This document shows, piece by piece, positions 17,571 to 26,448 of a stretch of 64,000 bases of DNA; the stretch's first letter is position 1, and every line of letters starts with the position of its first letter. The translations under genes were made by a program, and so were the position numbers. The notes beneath the pieces are model-generated. The model was not told where the DNA came from. It saw only the letters and a program-made list of their open reading frames with translations, and did not search any database. Origin of the DNA: Bacteroidaceae bacterium (lineage in GTDB: Bacteria > Bacteroidota > Bacteroidia > Bacteroidales > Bacteroidaceae); NCBI GenBank assembly GCA_017542145.1, contig JAFXXQ010000046.1:121635-185634 (forward strand), written 5' to 3'.

Positions 17571-19799
17571 ATGAAAAAATTCCTCATTCTCTTTGTGATG
17601 GCAGCCTTCGCCATCGCTGCCGCCGCTGGCGACCACACCCAGTACGTCAACCCCCTCATCGGCACCCAGACCGACGACACCGGTGCCCTCAGCGGCAGCA
17701 CCTTCCCCGGCGCCTGCTGGCCTCTCGGCCTCGTGCAGCTCAGCCCCGACACCGAGAAGTACATCACCTGGGACCCCTGCTCGGGCTACGACTACGACCG
17801 CAACCGCATCTACGGCTTCTCGCACACCCACCTCAGCGGCACGGGCTGCACGGACCTCTTCGACGTCATGCTCATGCCCGTCACGGTGCCAGTGACGACG
17901 GCGTATCTGGCGGAAGGCGACTTCTCGCAGACGTTCAGCCACGAGCACGAGACTGCCCGCCCGGGCTACTACGGCGTACGTCTCCTTGAGAGCGGCGTCG
18001 AGGCCGAGTTCACCGCTACGGCACACGCCGGCATACACCGCTACACCTTCCCCAAGGGAGCGGAGGAGACCATCATCGTGGACCTCGACCACAGCAGCTA
18101 CCGCGGCGAAGATGCCTACTATGCCGGCAAGCGCAGCTACGACATCGTCCGCGCCCAGATGCGCATCGTCGACGACCACACCATCGAGGGCTTCCGCCTC
18201 ATCACCGGCTGGGCTCCTCTGCGCCGCGTCTATTTCCGCGCCGAGTTCTCGAAGCCTTTTGTCTGGACGCGCCTCGCCGATCGCAATCGCACGGTCGAAG
18301 GCACCGTCATCAACGGCCGTTACCTGCGTGCCGCGCTGACGTTCAACCACGACACCGACGACGTGATGGTGAAGGTGGCCATCTCGGCTGTCGATGACGA
18401 GGGGGCACGCCGCAACTTCGCTGCCGAGTGCCGCTCATGGGACTTCGACAGCTATGCCGCTGCCGCCGACCGCGAATGGGAAAGCCACCTCGCCAAGATT
18501 GACATCGAAGGCACCGACGAGCAGAAGAACATCTTCTACACCGGCCTCTACCACACGCTCATCCATCCCAACCAGATCAGCGACGTCGACGGCCGCTACA
18601 CCGATGCCACCCATCAGGTGCGCCAGCTGCCGCGCGGACAGAAGTACTACTCCACCTTCTCCCTCTGGGACACCTTCCGCGCCGCACACCCCCTCTACAA
18701 CCTGCTCGAGCCTGAGCTCACCGCCGACTTCGTCCGCTCGATGATACTCCATCAGCAGGCTTACGGCTACATGCCCATCTGGACGCTGTGGGGACAGGAG
18801 AACTACTGCATGATAGGCAACCACGCCGTGCCCGTGCTCTCGCGCGCCATCCTCACGGGCATCCCCGGCATCGATGTCGAGGCGGCCTACCGTGCCATGG
18901 TGGCCAGCTGCACCCAGCCGCACACCAACTCGCCCTTCGATGTCTGGGAACACTTCGGCTACATGCCTGCTGACCTGCAGGGCAACAGCGTCTCCATCAC
19001 CATGGAGCAGGCGTTCGACGACTGGTGTGTCTATGCCGTAGCCCGCACCCTGGGCCACGACGACGATGCCGCCCGCTTCCTGCGCCGCTCGCAGTTCTAC
19101 CGCAACCTCTTCGACCCCGCCACCGGCTTCTTCGTGCCGCGCGACACGAAGGGCGACAAGGTTGAGCCGTTCAACCCCCTGGCCTACGATACTCCTTATT
19201 TTATAGAGGGTAATGCCTGGCAGTACATGTGGTTCGTACCCCACGATCCGCAGGGGCTCATCAACCTGCTTGGCGGTGCCAAGGGGTTCATTTCCAAGCT
19301 AGACGAATGTTTCACACTCGAAAGCGACGAGCGCGACTCGGGCGGCAACGCCTCGGGCTTCATCGGCCAGTATGCCCACGGCAACGAACCTGCCCACCAC
19401 ACCACCTACCTCTATAACTACGCCGGACGTCACTGGCGCACGCAGGAGCTGGTGGACCAGGTGCGCCGCTCGTTCTACAACGCCCGTCCCTGCGGCTATG
19501 CCGGCAACGACGACTGCGGACAGATGTCGGCGTGGTATGTCTTCTCTGCCCTCGGCTTCTATCCCTTCAACGCCGGCGCCGACGACTTCGCCATCGGCAC
19601 ACCTCTCTACAACCGCGCCACGCTGCACCTCCCCGGCGGCCACGACTTCACCATCGTCGCCCCGCGCAAGGATGCCCGCGCCATCTACGTCCGCGACGTC
19701 CGTCTGAACGGCCAGCGGACCACCGGCCTCACACTCACCCAGCAGCAGATTCTCGCTGGGGGTACCCTCGAGTTCAAGATGGCTACAAAGCACAAGTAA
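17571..19799 (+). CDS. Alpha-mannosidase (GH92)
   Basis: Exported exo-alpha-mannosidase, calcium-dependent and inverting, acting on alpha-mannosyl linkages of N-glycans or fungal mannan. It has a signal peptide (MKKFLILFVMAAFA), the N-terminal motif YVNPLIGT, then FSHTHLSGTG, and the catalytic-region motifs EGNAWQYMWFVPHD (general acid Glu) and GNDDCGQMSAWYVF (general base Asp pair, about residues 643-656). Length of 742 residues is normal. It follows the Rid-like gene by one base and precedes rpiB by 21. Confidence 0.95.
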   Translation: MKKFLILFVMAAFAIAAAAGDHTQYVNPLIGTQTDDTGALSGSTFPGACWPLGLVQLSPDTEKYITWDPCSGYDYDRNRIYGFSHTHLSGTGCTDLFDVMLMPVTVPVTTAYLAEGDFSQTFSHEHETARPGYYGVRLLESGVEAEFTATAHAGIHRYTFPKGAEETIIVDLDHSSYRGEDAYYAGKRSYDIVRAQMRIVDDHTIEGFRLITGWAPLRRVYFRAEFSKPFVWTRLADRNRTVEGTVINGRYLRAALTFNHDTDDVMVKVAISAVDDEGARRNFAAECRSWDFDSYAAAADREWESHLAKIDIEGTDEQKNIFYTGLYHTLIHPNQISDVDGRYTDATHQVRQLPRGQKYYSTFSLWDTFRAAHPLYNLLEPELTADFVRSMILHQQAYGYMPIWTLWGQENYCMIGNHAVPVLSRAILTGIPGIDVEAAYRAMVASCTQPHTNSPFDVWEHFGYMPADLQGNSVSITMEQAFDDWCVYAVARTLGHDDDAARFLRRSQFYRNLFDPATGFFVPRDTKGDKVEPFNPLAYDTPYFIEGNAWQYMWFVPHDPQGLINLLGGAKGFISKLDECFTLESDERDSGGNASGFIGQYAHGNEPAHHTTYLYNYAGRHWRTQELVDQVRRSFYNARPCGYAGNDDCGQMSAWYVFSALGFYPFNAGADDFAIGTPLYNRATLHLPGGHDFTIVAPRKDARAIYVRDVRLNGQRTTGLTLTQQQILAGGTLEFKMATKHK

Positions 19800-19820
19800 A
19801 CACTAACAATACACACGACC

Positions 19821-20264
19821 ATGATTATAGGATTAGCATCAGATCACGCGGGCTTCGGCCTTAAACAATTTGTAAAGAAGTACCTCGATGAGCGGGGGTA
19901 CGATTACCACGACTTCGGCACCTACACGGAGGAAAGCTGCGACTATGCCGACTTCGGCCATGCACTGGCTTATGCCGTCGAACGTAGCGAGGTTGACAGC
20001 GGCATCGCCATCTGCGGCTCCGGCGAAGGCATCGCCATGACGGTGAACAAGCACCCGGGCATCCGCGGCGGCCTCTGCTGGCGACCCGAGATTGCCCACC
20101 TCATCCGCCAGCACAACGATGCCAACATACTCGTCATGCCGGGACGTTTTATCGACGAGGAGACGGCACGCGAAATTATGGACGAATACTTTGCCACTCC
20201 CTTCGAAGGTGGACGCCACCAGCGGAGAATTGAGAAAATACCCCTGGGAAAGACTGAAGAATAA
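19821..20264 (+). CDS. rpiB: Ribose-5-phosphate isomerase B
   Basis: Interconverts ribose 5-phosphate and ribulose 5-phosphate in the pentose phosphate pathway; some family members act on other sugar phosphates such as allose 6-phosphate. The protein of 147 residues has LASDHAGF at the N-terminus, the catalytic Cys in AICGSGEGI and a conserved NDANILVMPGR. Cytoplasmic. It lies between GH92 and the M60 peptidase in a plus-strand series. Confidence 0.95.
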   Translation: MIIGLASDHAGFGLKQFVKKYLDERGYDYHDFGTYTEESCDYADFGHALAYAVERSEVDSGIAICGSGEGIAMTVNKHPGIRGGLCWRPEIAHLIRQHNDANILVMPGRFIDEETAREIMDEYFATPFEGGRHQRRIEKIPLGKTEE

Positions 20265-20304
20265 AGATTTATATTTTGAATAAACTGTCACTGACCTTCA
20301 ACCA

Positions 20305-23300
20305 ATGAAAACGTTTTTTTCACGACTATTCCTCTGCATGCTGCTTGCCGGATGGACAGTCATGCTCACGGCTCAGCCCGAGGATGGCAAGGTCTATCGG
20401 CTCATGAGCAAGATGTACCCCACCCTCGCTGCCACAGAAGACATCAGCACCCATGGCATCGTCACCCGTGAAAAGGGGGGCAACGAGGCATTCGAGCAGA
20501 TGTGGCGCTTCGATGCCCGCGGTGCGGGCTATACGCTCACCAACGTCCTCACGGGCAATGCCATCAATAACTATGGAGCCCCGGACAACCAATACTGGAC
20601 CGACGCAAACGGAGCCGCCCACACATTCCTGCTCGTCTCGCAGCCGTCGGACTACTGGAACGTGCGCCACAATACCGGCATGGGCGGACTGCACGCTGCC
20701 TGGACGGGCAAGGTGGTCTATTGGTACGACAACGCCGCCGATGCCACACAGTGGAAGCTCGAGGAGATAACGGGCATCTCCGAGGAACAGCTCTCGCTGA
20801 AGCAACTTGTCTATAAGAACTACGTCGATCTCTTAAACAACGAGGCGAAGTACAACGAAGCTTTAAAGGAGTTCTTCACCAACGAATCGTGCTCAGAGCT
20901 GCGTCCGGCCTATGCTTCGCAGAGCGACGATGACTTGCTTATGGCTATGAGTGCTCTGCCTGACGTCTTCAAGAATATCGCCCTGAAGATAAAAAACGAT
21001 GCGTGGGAGCACCGTGAAAAAGAATTCCGCATCCGCGACTACAGCGCCTACAGCGACCCTGACTACTGGTACAAGCAGCTGCTCATCACCCGTCCGGGGC
21101 GCATCAACAACCCCACAGGCATCTATGGCAACAAGGGCGACGTCATCCTCGTGTTTGTGGGCAACGAGATTCCCGAGGGAGCCACGCTCGCACTGGAGTT
21201 CATCCGGGGTACTGACATCGAGGGCAGTTCCGTGAGCCTGCATCGAGGACTGAACGTGATAAACGTTGCCCAGGATGAATCGCTCTTCTACATCCAGTAC
21301 ATCGGCACCACCTCGCTCAGCGGCGAACGGCTCATCACCGACTACCCTGCCCTGCGCATCCACATCGAGCACGGTACCGTCAACGGCTTCTGGAACATGG
21401 CCGAGCACACCGACGACGACTGGGCGGACATCCTGAGCCATGCCACGGCCACGTCCATCGACGTTAAGGGTAAGCAGGTGATGTACCACATGCACACCAG
21501 CGTCATGCGCAAACTCTGCCCCACTGGCATCCACGACGCTATCGACTGGTGGGAGGACATGGTCACCTGGGAGCGCGGCATCATGGGCCTCGAGGGCATC
21601 GTACCCCAGAAGTGCAACAACATGGCCTGCGCCATCACCCTCGACGACGACCACACCTACATGGCTGCCACGTGGTACCGCACGCAGTATCACGTCAACG
21701 TTGCCTACAAAATCCTTAACTTCAGCACCGTCGTCACCGACCCCGACTACTGCTTCGGCCCTGCCCACGAGAACGGGCACATGTACCAGGGAGCCATCAA
21801 CATTGCCGGCTGCACCGAGAGCAGCAACGGCGTGCTGGAAAACCTCGTCGTCTGGAAAATCGGCAAATACCTTACCCGCGGCCCTGTCAATGCCACCATC
21901 TACGACGAGTACGCTGCAGGCATCCCCTGGATAAACCGCTCGAACGACGGTATGCTGCGCCTGCAGTGGCAGCTCTACCTCTACTTCCACGAGCTGGGTA
22001 TCGACCCCACGTTCTGGCCCCGCGTCTTCCAGTCGATGCGCCAGACCCCCCTCCCCATCCGGTGGGGCGACAAGAGAGAGGTCACCGCCTCGCAGGACAT
22101 GCTGCTCTTTGCCAGGACCTGCTGCGACGTGGCCCGGATGGACCTCTCCGTCTTCTTCAGCGTCTATGGCTACCTCGTCCCCCACGAACGGATGGAGACG
22201 CGCGAGTCGGGCACCTTCCTCACCACGCCGCAGCAAGACATCGACGAGTTCCTTGCCTATGCCAGCCAATACCCGAAGGCACCGCCGATTGAATTCCTCG
22301 ACGACCGCACACGCCCCATCCCACGTACCGACGGGGGCAGCGGCAACCGCCTCACCTACGACTACGGCCCCGGACAGTGCGGCGACGTCGGGCTCTACAC
22401 CGACTTCCTCCTCACCTCCGTCCCCGCCGAAGGATATGTCTACAGCCGCACGGGCAACAGCATCACCCTGAAGAACGGCACAGGCGCCGTCGGGTTCCGA
22501 CTCTATGACAAGGAGAGCGGCAGGCTCGTCTATCTCACCAACTGCCTGCGCTTTACGCTGCCCGCCAGCTGCCAGACGACACAGCTCCACATTGTTGCCG
22601 TGCAAGCCGACGGCACAGAGGTGCGCGTGCCCTCCACCGCCGAGGCAGGGACGGAAGCCGAGCAGCTGACCGCCCTGAAGAACTCGCTCACCACGGCAGA
22701 GAGCACCCTCAAGCTCAGCGACGACGAGGGATTGACGATAGGCCACATCTTCGGCTATGCCCTGACAGACCTGCAGTCACTCTACGAAGCAGCCCTTGCC
22801 GCCCGCGACGGCGAGGACCAGTCGCAGCACACCTACGGACAATGGGCCATGCTGCTCGACGACGCCGTGCTGGCTGTGCGCAGCAATGCCGAAGCCCGCG
22901 TACCCGTCTGGACGGAGAATGTCTATGCCTTCTACCTCGCCACGTACAAGAACTACTCGCTCTACTACCTCTCCAACGGGCCGAAGGGCAACACCCTCGA
23001 CCCCACGACGGACGACAAGAAGCATTGGCAGCTGGTGCCCGTGGTGAGGGACGACGACGAGAAGCGCGTCCGCCCCGCTCGCATCGGGCTTGCCACACCC
23101 TCTGCCGACAGGCTATATGCCATTCAGAACATCTCCAGCGGGTTGTACATCACCTCACTCGTTGCCGACAAACGCGCCAGGCTTGAGTCAGCCGACATCG
23201 GGAAAGCCCTCCTCTTCGACGTGCGGCATACGGCTAACGGCCTCGTCACCTTTGCCTCACCCGGCACGGGACTCTACCTCTCATACAACAGCGACAAGGA

Positions 23301-24183
23301 GGCCATCGGCTCCACCCAAGCCTCGTTGTGGCGTGTCAGCACCGTCATCGACCATCACGCCGAAGCCCTCCAGGCCCGTGCCGATGTCTATAGGCGCTTG
23401 GCGCACAATATGGATGACGACCTGCGGGCGGAAGCCGGGCGCCTGGCCATCCTCTCCGACAACTTCGATGCCCTGAGGCAGCGCTTCCTCGCCGCCTATC
23501 AGGCCGTCCAGGCGCTCTGCCAGCATCAGGCAGCGGGACGCCTCGACCTACGCCTCGACGAGCTCTGGGAAGCCATGGAAGCCCTCTCGCCCACCTACTG
23601 CGACCGTGAGTTCGACCACTACGTCGGGCACGACGACAGCCCTGAGCAGCCGGGCTACTACGTCTATCTGCAGAACCTCCGCACGGGCACATACGCCTAT
23701 TATAACGACCAGCCCGGGCGCTACGAAGGCTGCCTGCGCATGGACACCCTTACCGACCCCGACGACAAGCGATTCCTGTTCTACCTCCGCCGCGACGGCA
23801 ACGGCAGCTACACCCTCCACAACGTCTATTCCTCACATCCTGCCGCCCTCTGGGGCAGCTACATCGATGTCACAGGCGAGCGCACCCCCATCCCGTTCAG
23901 CATTGCCTATGACGAGGAGGCGGGCGGATTCATCCTCACGGGCGAGGAGGGCAGCCTGACGTGCCAGACCACCGCCGGAGGCTATGCCCAGCTCCGCTCG
24001 AAGGCCACGCCGTGGAAGTTCCGCGCAGCCGGCCGCTACATCCCGGATGGTGTCGGCCGTCCCACCACCGGCACCACGTGCGACGAGGACACACCCGTCT
24101 ATGACCTCGCAGGGCGACGCGTCGCACACCCCCAGCGCGGCATCTACATCCGGGGCGACGGACGTAAGGTCATCATCCCCTGA
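20305..24183 (+). CDS. M60-like (enhancin-type) metallopeptidase, secreted
   Basis: Very large exported protein (1292 residues) with a signal peptide ending near LTAQ. The zinc motif HENGH is at 488-492 with the downstream Glu at about 505 (NIAGCTE), giving the M60 HExxH...E pattern. M60 enzymes cleave O-glycosylated proteins such as mucins. Residues about 25-150, 960-1060 and 1120-1240 have repeated tryptophan-containing patterns that look like beta-trefoil or other carbohydrate-binding modules. The end, with YDLAGRRVAHPQRGIYIRG, resembles the C-terminal tail of many Prevotella secreted proteins. Next to GH92 it supports host-glycoprotein use. Confidence 0.9.
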   Translation: MKTFFSRLFLCMLLAGWTVMLTAQPEDGKVYRLMSKMYPTLAATEDISTHGIVTREKGGNEAFEQMWRFDARGAGYTLTNVLTGNAINNYGAPDNQYWTDANGAAHTFLLVSQPSDYWNVRHNTGMGGLHAAWTGKVVYWYDNAADATQWKLEEITGISEEQLSLKQLVYKNYVDLLNNEAKYNEALKEFFTNESCSELRPAYASQSDDDLLMAMSALPDVFKNIALKIKNDAWEHREKEFRIRDYSAYSDPDYWYKQLLITRPGRINNPTGIYGNKGDVILVFVGNEIPEGATLALEFIRGTDIEGSSVSLHRGLNVINVAQDESLFYIQYIGTTSLSGERLITDYPALRIHIEHGTVNGFWNMAEHTDDDWADILSHATATSIDVKGKQVMYHMHTSVMRKLCPTGIHDAIDWWEDMVTWERGIMGLEGIVPQKCNNMACAITLDDDHTYMAATWYRTQYHVNVAYKILNFSTVVTDPDYCFGPAHENGHMYQGAINIAGCTESSNGVLENLVVWKIGKYLTRGPVNATIYDEYAAGIPWINRSNDGMLRLQWQLYLYFHELGIDPTFWPRVFQSMRQTPLPIRWGDKREVTASQDMLLFARTCCDVARMDLSVFFSVYGYLVPHERMETRESGTFLTTPQQDIDEFLAYASQYPKAPPIEFLDDRTRPIPRTDGGSGNRLTYDYGPGQCGDVGLYTDFLLTSVPAEGYVYSRTGNSITLKNGTGAVGFRLYDKESGRLVYLTNCLRFTLPASCQTTQLHIVAVQADGTEVRVPSTAEAGTEAEQLTALKNSLTTAESTLKLSDDEGLTIGHIFGYALTDLQSLYEAALAARDGEDQSQHTYGQWAMLLDDAVLAVRSNAEARVPVWTENVYAFYLATYKNYSLYYLSNGPKGNTLDPTTDDKKHWQLVPVVRDDDEKRVRPARIGLATPSADRLYAIQNISSGLYITSLVADKRARLESADIGKALLFDVRHTANGLVTFASPGTGLYLSYNSDKEAIGSTQASLWRVSTVIDHHAEALQARADVYRRLAHNMDDDLRAEAGRLAILSDNFDALRQRFLAAYQAVQALCQHQAAGRLDLRLDELWEAMEALSPTYCDREFDHYVGHDDSPEQPGYYVYLQNLRTGTYAYYNDQPGRYEGCLRMDTLTDPDDKRFLFYLRRDGNGSYTLHNVYSSHPAALWGSYIDVTGERTPIPFSIAYDEEAGGFILTGEEGSLTCQTTAGGYAQLRSKATPWKFRAAGRYIPDGVGRPTTGTTCDEDTPVYDLAGRRVAHPQRGIYIRGDGRKVIIP

Positions 24184-24589
24184 AAAAAAGTGCTTCACGG
24201 CGATTACTTTACAACTTTACGCTTTAACGCAGCCCCATCAGCAGACGACGGAAAATGAGGCTGCACTCGCCTGTTTCTCGTTCCGTTGCGTGTGCCGGAT
24301 GCGGATTTCGTGGAGCGTTGTCGGTTTTTCGGGGAGTGATGAGGGTTTTTTTCGGCAGAAATGGATAGCGTAACGGCATTTTTTTGCCGTTTTTCCCCGT
24401 TTTTTTTACACGGAACTACCCCGTTTTTAAGACGGATTTACGTGCGGAAGGCACCTTTCCGTGCGCCGGAAGAGCCGTATTTTGCAAAGTCTACTTTACA
24501 AAAATAACGTTTTTCGGCTTCGATAAACTGCGTAGCCCCTTGGATAAATCGGACATTCCCAGCGAAATATCGCGCGTTTGCTGCGTGCG
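24184..24589. other. Gene-free, hairpin-rich stretch
   Basis: No gene is visible. The stretch is T-rich and holds several hairpins, among them AACGGCA / TGCCGTT at 24372-24391 and a GCGGAAGG / CCTTTCCGTGCG dyad at about 24443-24466. Confidence 0.6.
24372..24394 (+). terminator. Possible terminator after the M60 gene
   Basis: AACGGCA, six T, TGCCGTT, then TTT: a 7-bp stem followed by T. It lies about 190 bases after the stop, so termination here is only a possibility. Confidence 0.4.
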
Positions 24590-24773
24590 GTGATGTGGTG
24601 ATGTGGTGATGTGGGGCTTCCTGCGTGCGCGCGCAGTATATATATTGGAAAGAGAATTAGATAATATATTATATATATAATATATATAAACATTTCCATA
24701 TATATAGTAGATACCGCGCGTGCGATAGCTACATCACCACATCACCACATCACCACATCACCATATCACCACG
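24590..24773. repeat. Palindromic AT-core element A with inverted octamer arms
   Basis: Left arm: three tandem GTGATGTG octamers (24590-24613). Right arm: five tandem octamers, four ACATCACC and one ATATCACC (24731-24770). 25 bases pair perfectly (24590-24614 with 24737-24761). Between them is a nested palindrome of about 100 bp: GC-rich ends (GCGTGCGCGCGC, CGCGCGTGCG), then ATATA runs, then GGAAAG and CATTTCC around an AT centre. The core reappears inverted at 59153-59254 with different arms. Confidence 0.92.
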
Positions 24774-24775
24774 TA

Positions 24776-24812
24776 TTTTTTTCTTAAAAAAATCGGCTTT
24801 TTAAGAAAAAAA
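24776..24812. repeat. Perfect 15-bp A/T inverted repeat
   Basis: TTTTTTTCTTAAAAA (24776-24790), seven-base loop AATCGGC, then the exact reverse complement (24798-24812). It directly follows element A and precedes a promoter. Confidence 0.85.
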
Positions 24813-24823
24813 AACTGAAAAAG

Positions 24824-24854
24824 TTTGCAGAGTTGGTTTTTTTGACTACCTTTG
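24824..24854 (+). promoter_or_regulatory. Promoter in front of an esterase remnant
   Basis: TTTG (24824-24827), 19 bases, TACCTTTG (24847-24854). The only coding-like sequence behind it is an esterase fragment, so the promoter may have outlived its gene or may add to transcription of the mannan locus. Confidence 0.6.
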
Positions 24855-25050
24855 CATCGTAAATTCATTGTGAATACCGACCTGGCCCACCGCGCCATTG
24901 CGGGTCTCTCGATGGGCGAAAATACGGGCTATACAACTTCGCCCAGCTCATCTTCAAATAGGAGCCACACGACAAAGGATACGATGAAGGATAGCTACAC
25001 AAGACTAACCCTTCGTATTAAAAAAACGATGGAAAGTGCTTGCAATGAAT
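24852..25050 (+). pseudogene. Esterase fragment (GxSxG region)
   Basis: A short open stretch encodes NTDLAHRAIAGLSMG, which matches the nucleophile region (HRAIAGLSMGG) of Bacteroidetes CE1-type or putative esterases. Nothing upstream or downstream continues the family, there is no good start codon, and after GLSMG the frame degenerates. Read as the relic of an esterase gene. Residual similarity is short, so chance is not excluded. Confidence 0.45.
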
Positions 25051-25069
25051 AAAAAAAGTCGTACATTTG
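25040..25069 (+). promoter_or_regulatory. Promoter of the mannan utilization locus
   Basis: TTG (25040-25042), 19 bases, TACATTTG (25062-25069), about 45 bases before the ATG at 25114. Confidence 0.7.
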
Positions 25070-25113
25070 CACCCAAAACAGATAAACAATGTTAAACTAA
25101 ACAACCAATAAGC

Positions 25114-26448
25114 ATGAAAAAAATCTTTACTTTTGCATTTGCATTAATGGCTGTGGCAGTCAGTTCCATTGCCGAAGAAAGCATCACGGGTGTTTCGTCG
25201 TGGAGTCCTTGGAATCCTAATGCAACCACCATCGAGGTGAAAGGCCAGCAGACGTTTATGAACTTCACTGAAGCTTGGTCGGGTGCCGGTTACTGGATGG
25301 GCATCGACGAGGACGAGGACGAAGTGACCGACTTCTGGGCCGACTGGTCGGACTACGACTACCTTGTCTATATGGTTGCCGACGTGAGAGGGTCGTTCAA
25401 CCTGAGCGTCGAGTATCACGACGACGGCGACCCGAACAACAACCACGCCACCGTTGGTAACATCGGCACGAACGGCTACGGCTTTGTAGCAATCGACCCC
25501 GACTGGAACGACTACGTGGCTCAGACGTGGATTCAGCCCACAGCTCCCGGCAGCATCACCATCACCGATATGGTGCTGATGACGAAGGACGAGTTCGAGG
25601 CCTTCAAGGAGAGCATGAAACCCACGGGTGACATCGTGAACCTATGGAAAGGCGACATAGACTTCAACAACAGTTGGCCTGCCATCCACCTGCCTGCCGA
25701 TGCTTTCGACATTGCCGAGGAAGGCGACAGGCTGATTGTCAACATCTCGGCGATTACCGAGGTTGAAGGCTGGGAGTGGGGCACGCAGATTTTCTGCAAC
25801 AACGGAGCTTGGCGCGCCCTGCCCGGCATGAAAGTGGAAGGTATCACCGAAACGGGCGAGCAGACGTTTATCTTGACGTGGGAACAGCTCGACTCCATTG
25901 CCGCAACGGGCGGCATGAACATCCAGGGTATGGCCTGCAAGGTGTCGAGCGTGGACCTCGTTAAGGCCGGTGCCGTGGTTGAGGGCACCGTCCTCTGGGA
26001 AGGCACGATGGTGTTCGACAACTCATGGCCCGGCATCCAGGGCATGGGTCCAGAGCTGTTTGCCGACACGAAAGCGGGCGACAAGATTGTCGTCACCGTG
26101 GCCTCCATCGACAACATCGACGGCTGGGCATGGGGCGCACAACTCATATGGAAGGATGGCAACTGGGCTGACCTGGCTGGTACCTCGACAGCAAGTGTCT
26201 CCGAGGCAGGCGACGTAACGCTGAACCTCACCCAGGAGTCGGTAGACGTACTGAAAGCGAACGGATTCATCCTTCAGGGTATGTCCTGCACGGTGTCGAA
26301 GATTATGCTTGTCCCCAGCACCACGCACGTGAATGCCACGCTGGCAACCCCTGCTGACGATGTCATCTACAACATCTGCGGTCAGCGCGTGGACGCTTCC
26401 TACAAGGGTCTGGTCATCCGCAACGGCAAGAAATACCTGAACCGCTAA
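25114..26448 (+). CDS. Secreted protein with duplicated binding-like module
   Basis: Not a family I can name. It has a signal peptide (MKKIFTFAFALMAVAV) and three related beta-rich modules: the last two (about 175-290 and 297-415) are clear duplicates sharing LWKGD/LWEGT, FNNSWP/FDNSWP, W-WG-Q, and a final QGM-CKVS/QGMSCTVS. The first (about 20-160) is more distant. The end, NICGQRVDASYKGLVIRNG, resembles Prevotella secretion-type tails. It is the first gene of the SusC/D operon, with TAATG overlap into susC, so a glycan-binding surface role is a fair inference. Confidence 0.7.
   Translation: MKKIFTFAFALMAVAVSSIAEESITGVSSWSPWNPNATTIEVKGQQTFMNFTEAWSGAGYWMGIDEDEDEVTDFWADWSDYDYLVYMVADVRGSFNLSVEYHDDGDPNNNHATVGNIGTNGYGFVAIDPDWNDYVAQTWIQPTAPGSITITDMVLMTKDEFEAFKESMKPTGDIVNLWKGDIDFNNSWPAIHLPADAFDIAEEGDRLIVNISAITEVEGWEWGTQIFCNNGAWRALPGMKVEGITETGEQTFILTWEQLDSIAATGGMNIQGMACKVSSVDLVKAGAVVEGTVLWEGTMVFDNSWPGIQGMGPELFADTKAGDKIVVTVASIDNIDGWAWGAQLIWKDGNWADLAGTSTASVSEAGDVTLNLTQESVDVLKANGFILQGMSCTVSKIMLVPSTTHVNATLATPADDVIYNICGQRVDASYKGLVIRNGKKYLNR

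Noticed and set aside
20893..22746. 617-codon minus-strand frame in the M60 gene
   Set aside because: Antisense shadow; the plus strand has clear M60 motifs.
24590..24773. Replication origin with iterons
   Set aside because: Octamers are inverted arms, not direct iterons with DnaA boxes, and no replication gene adjoins.
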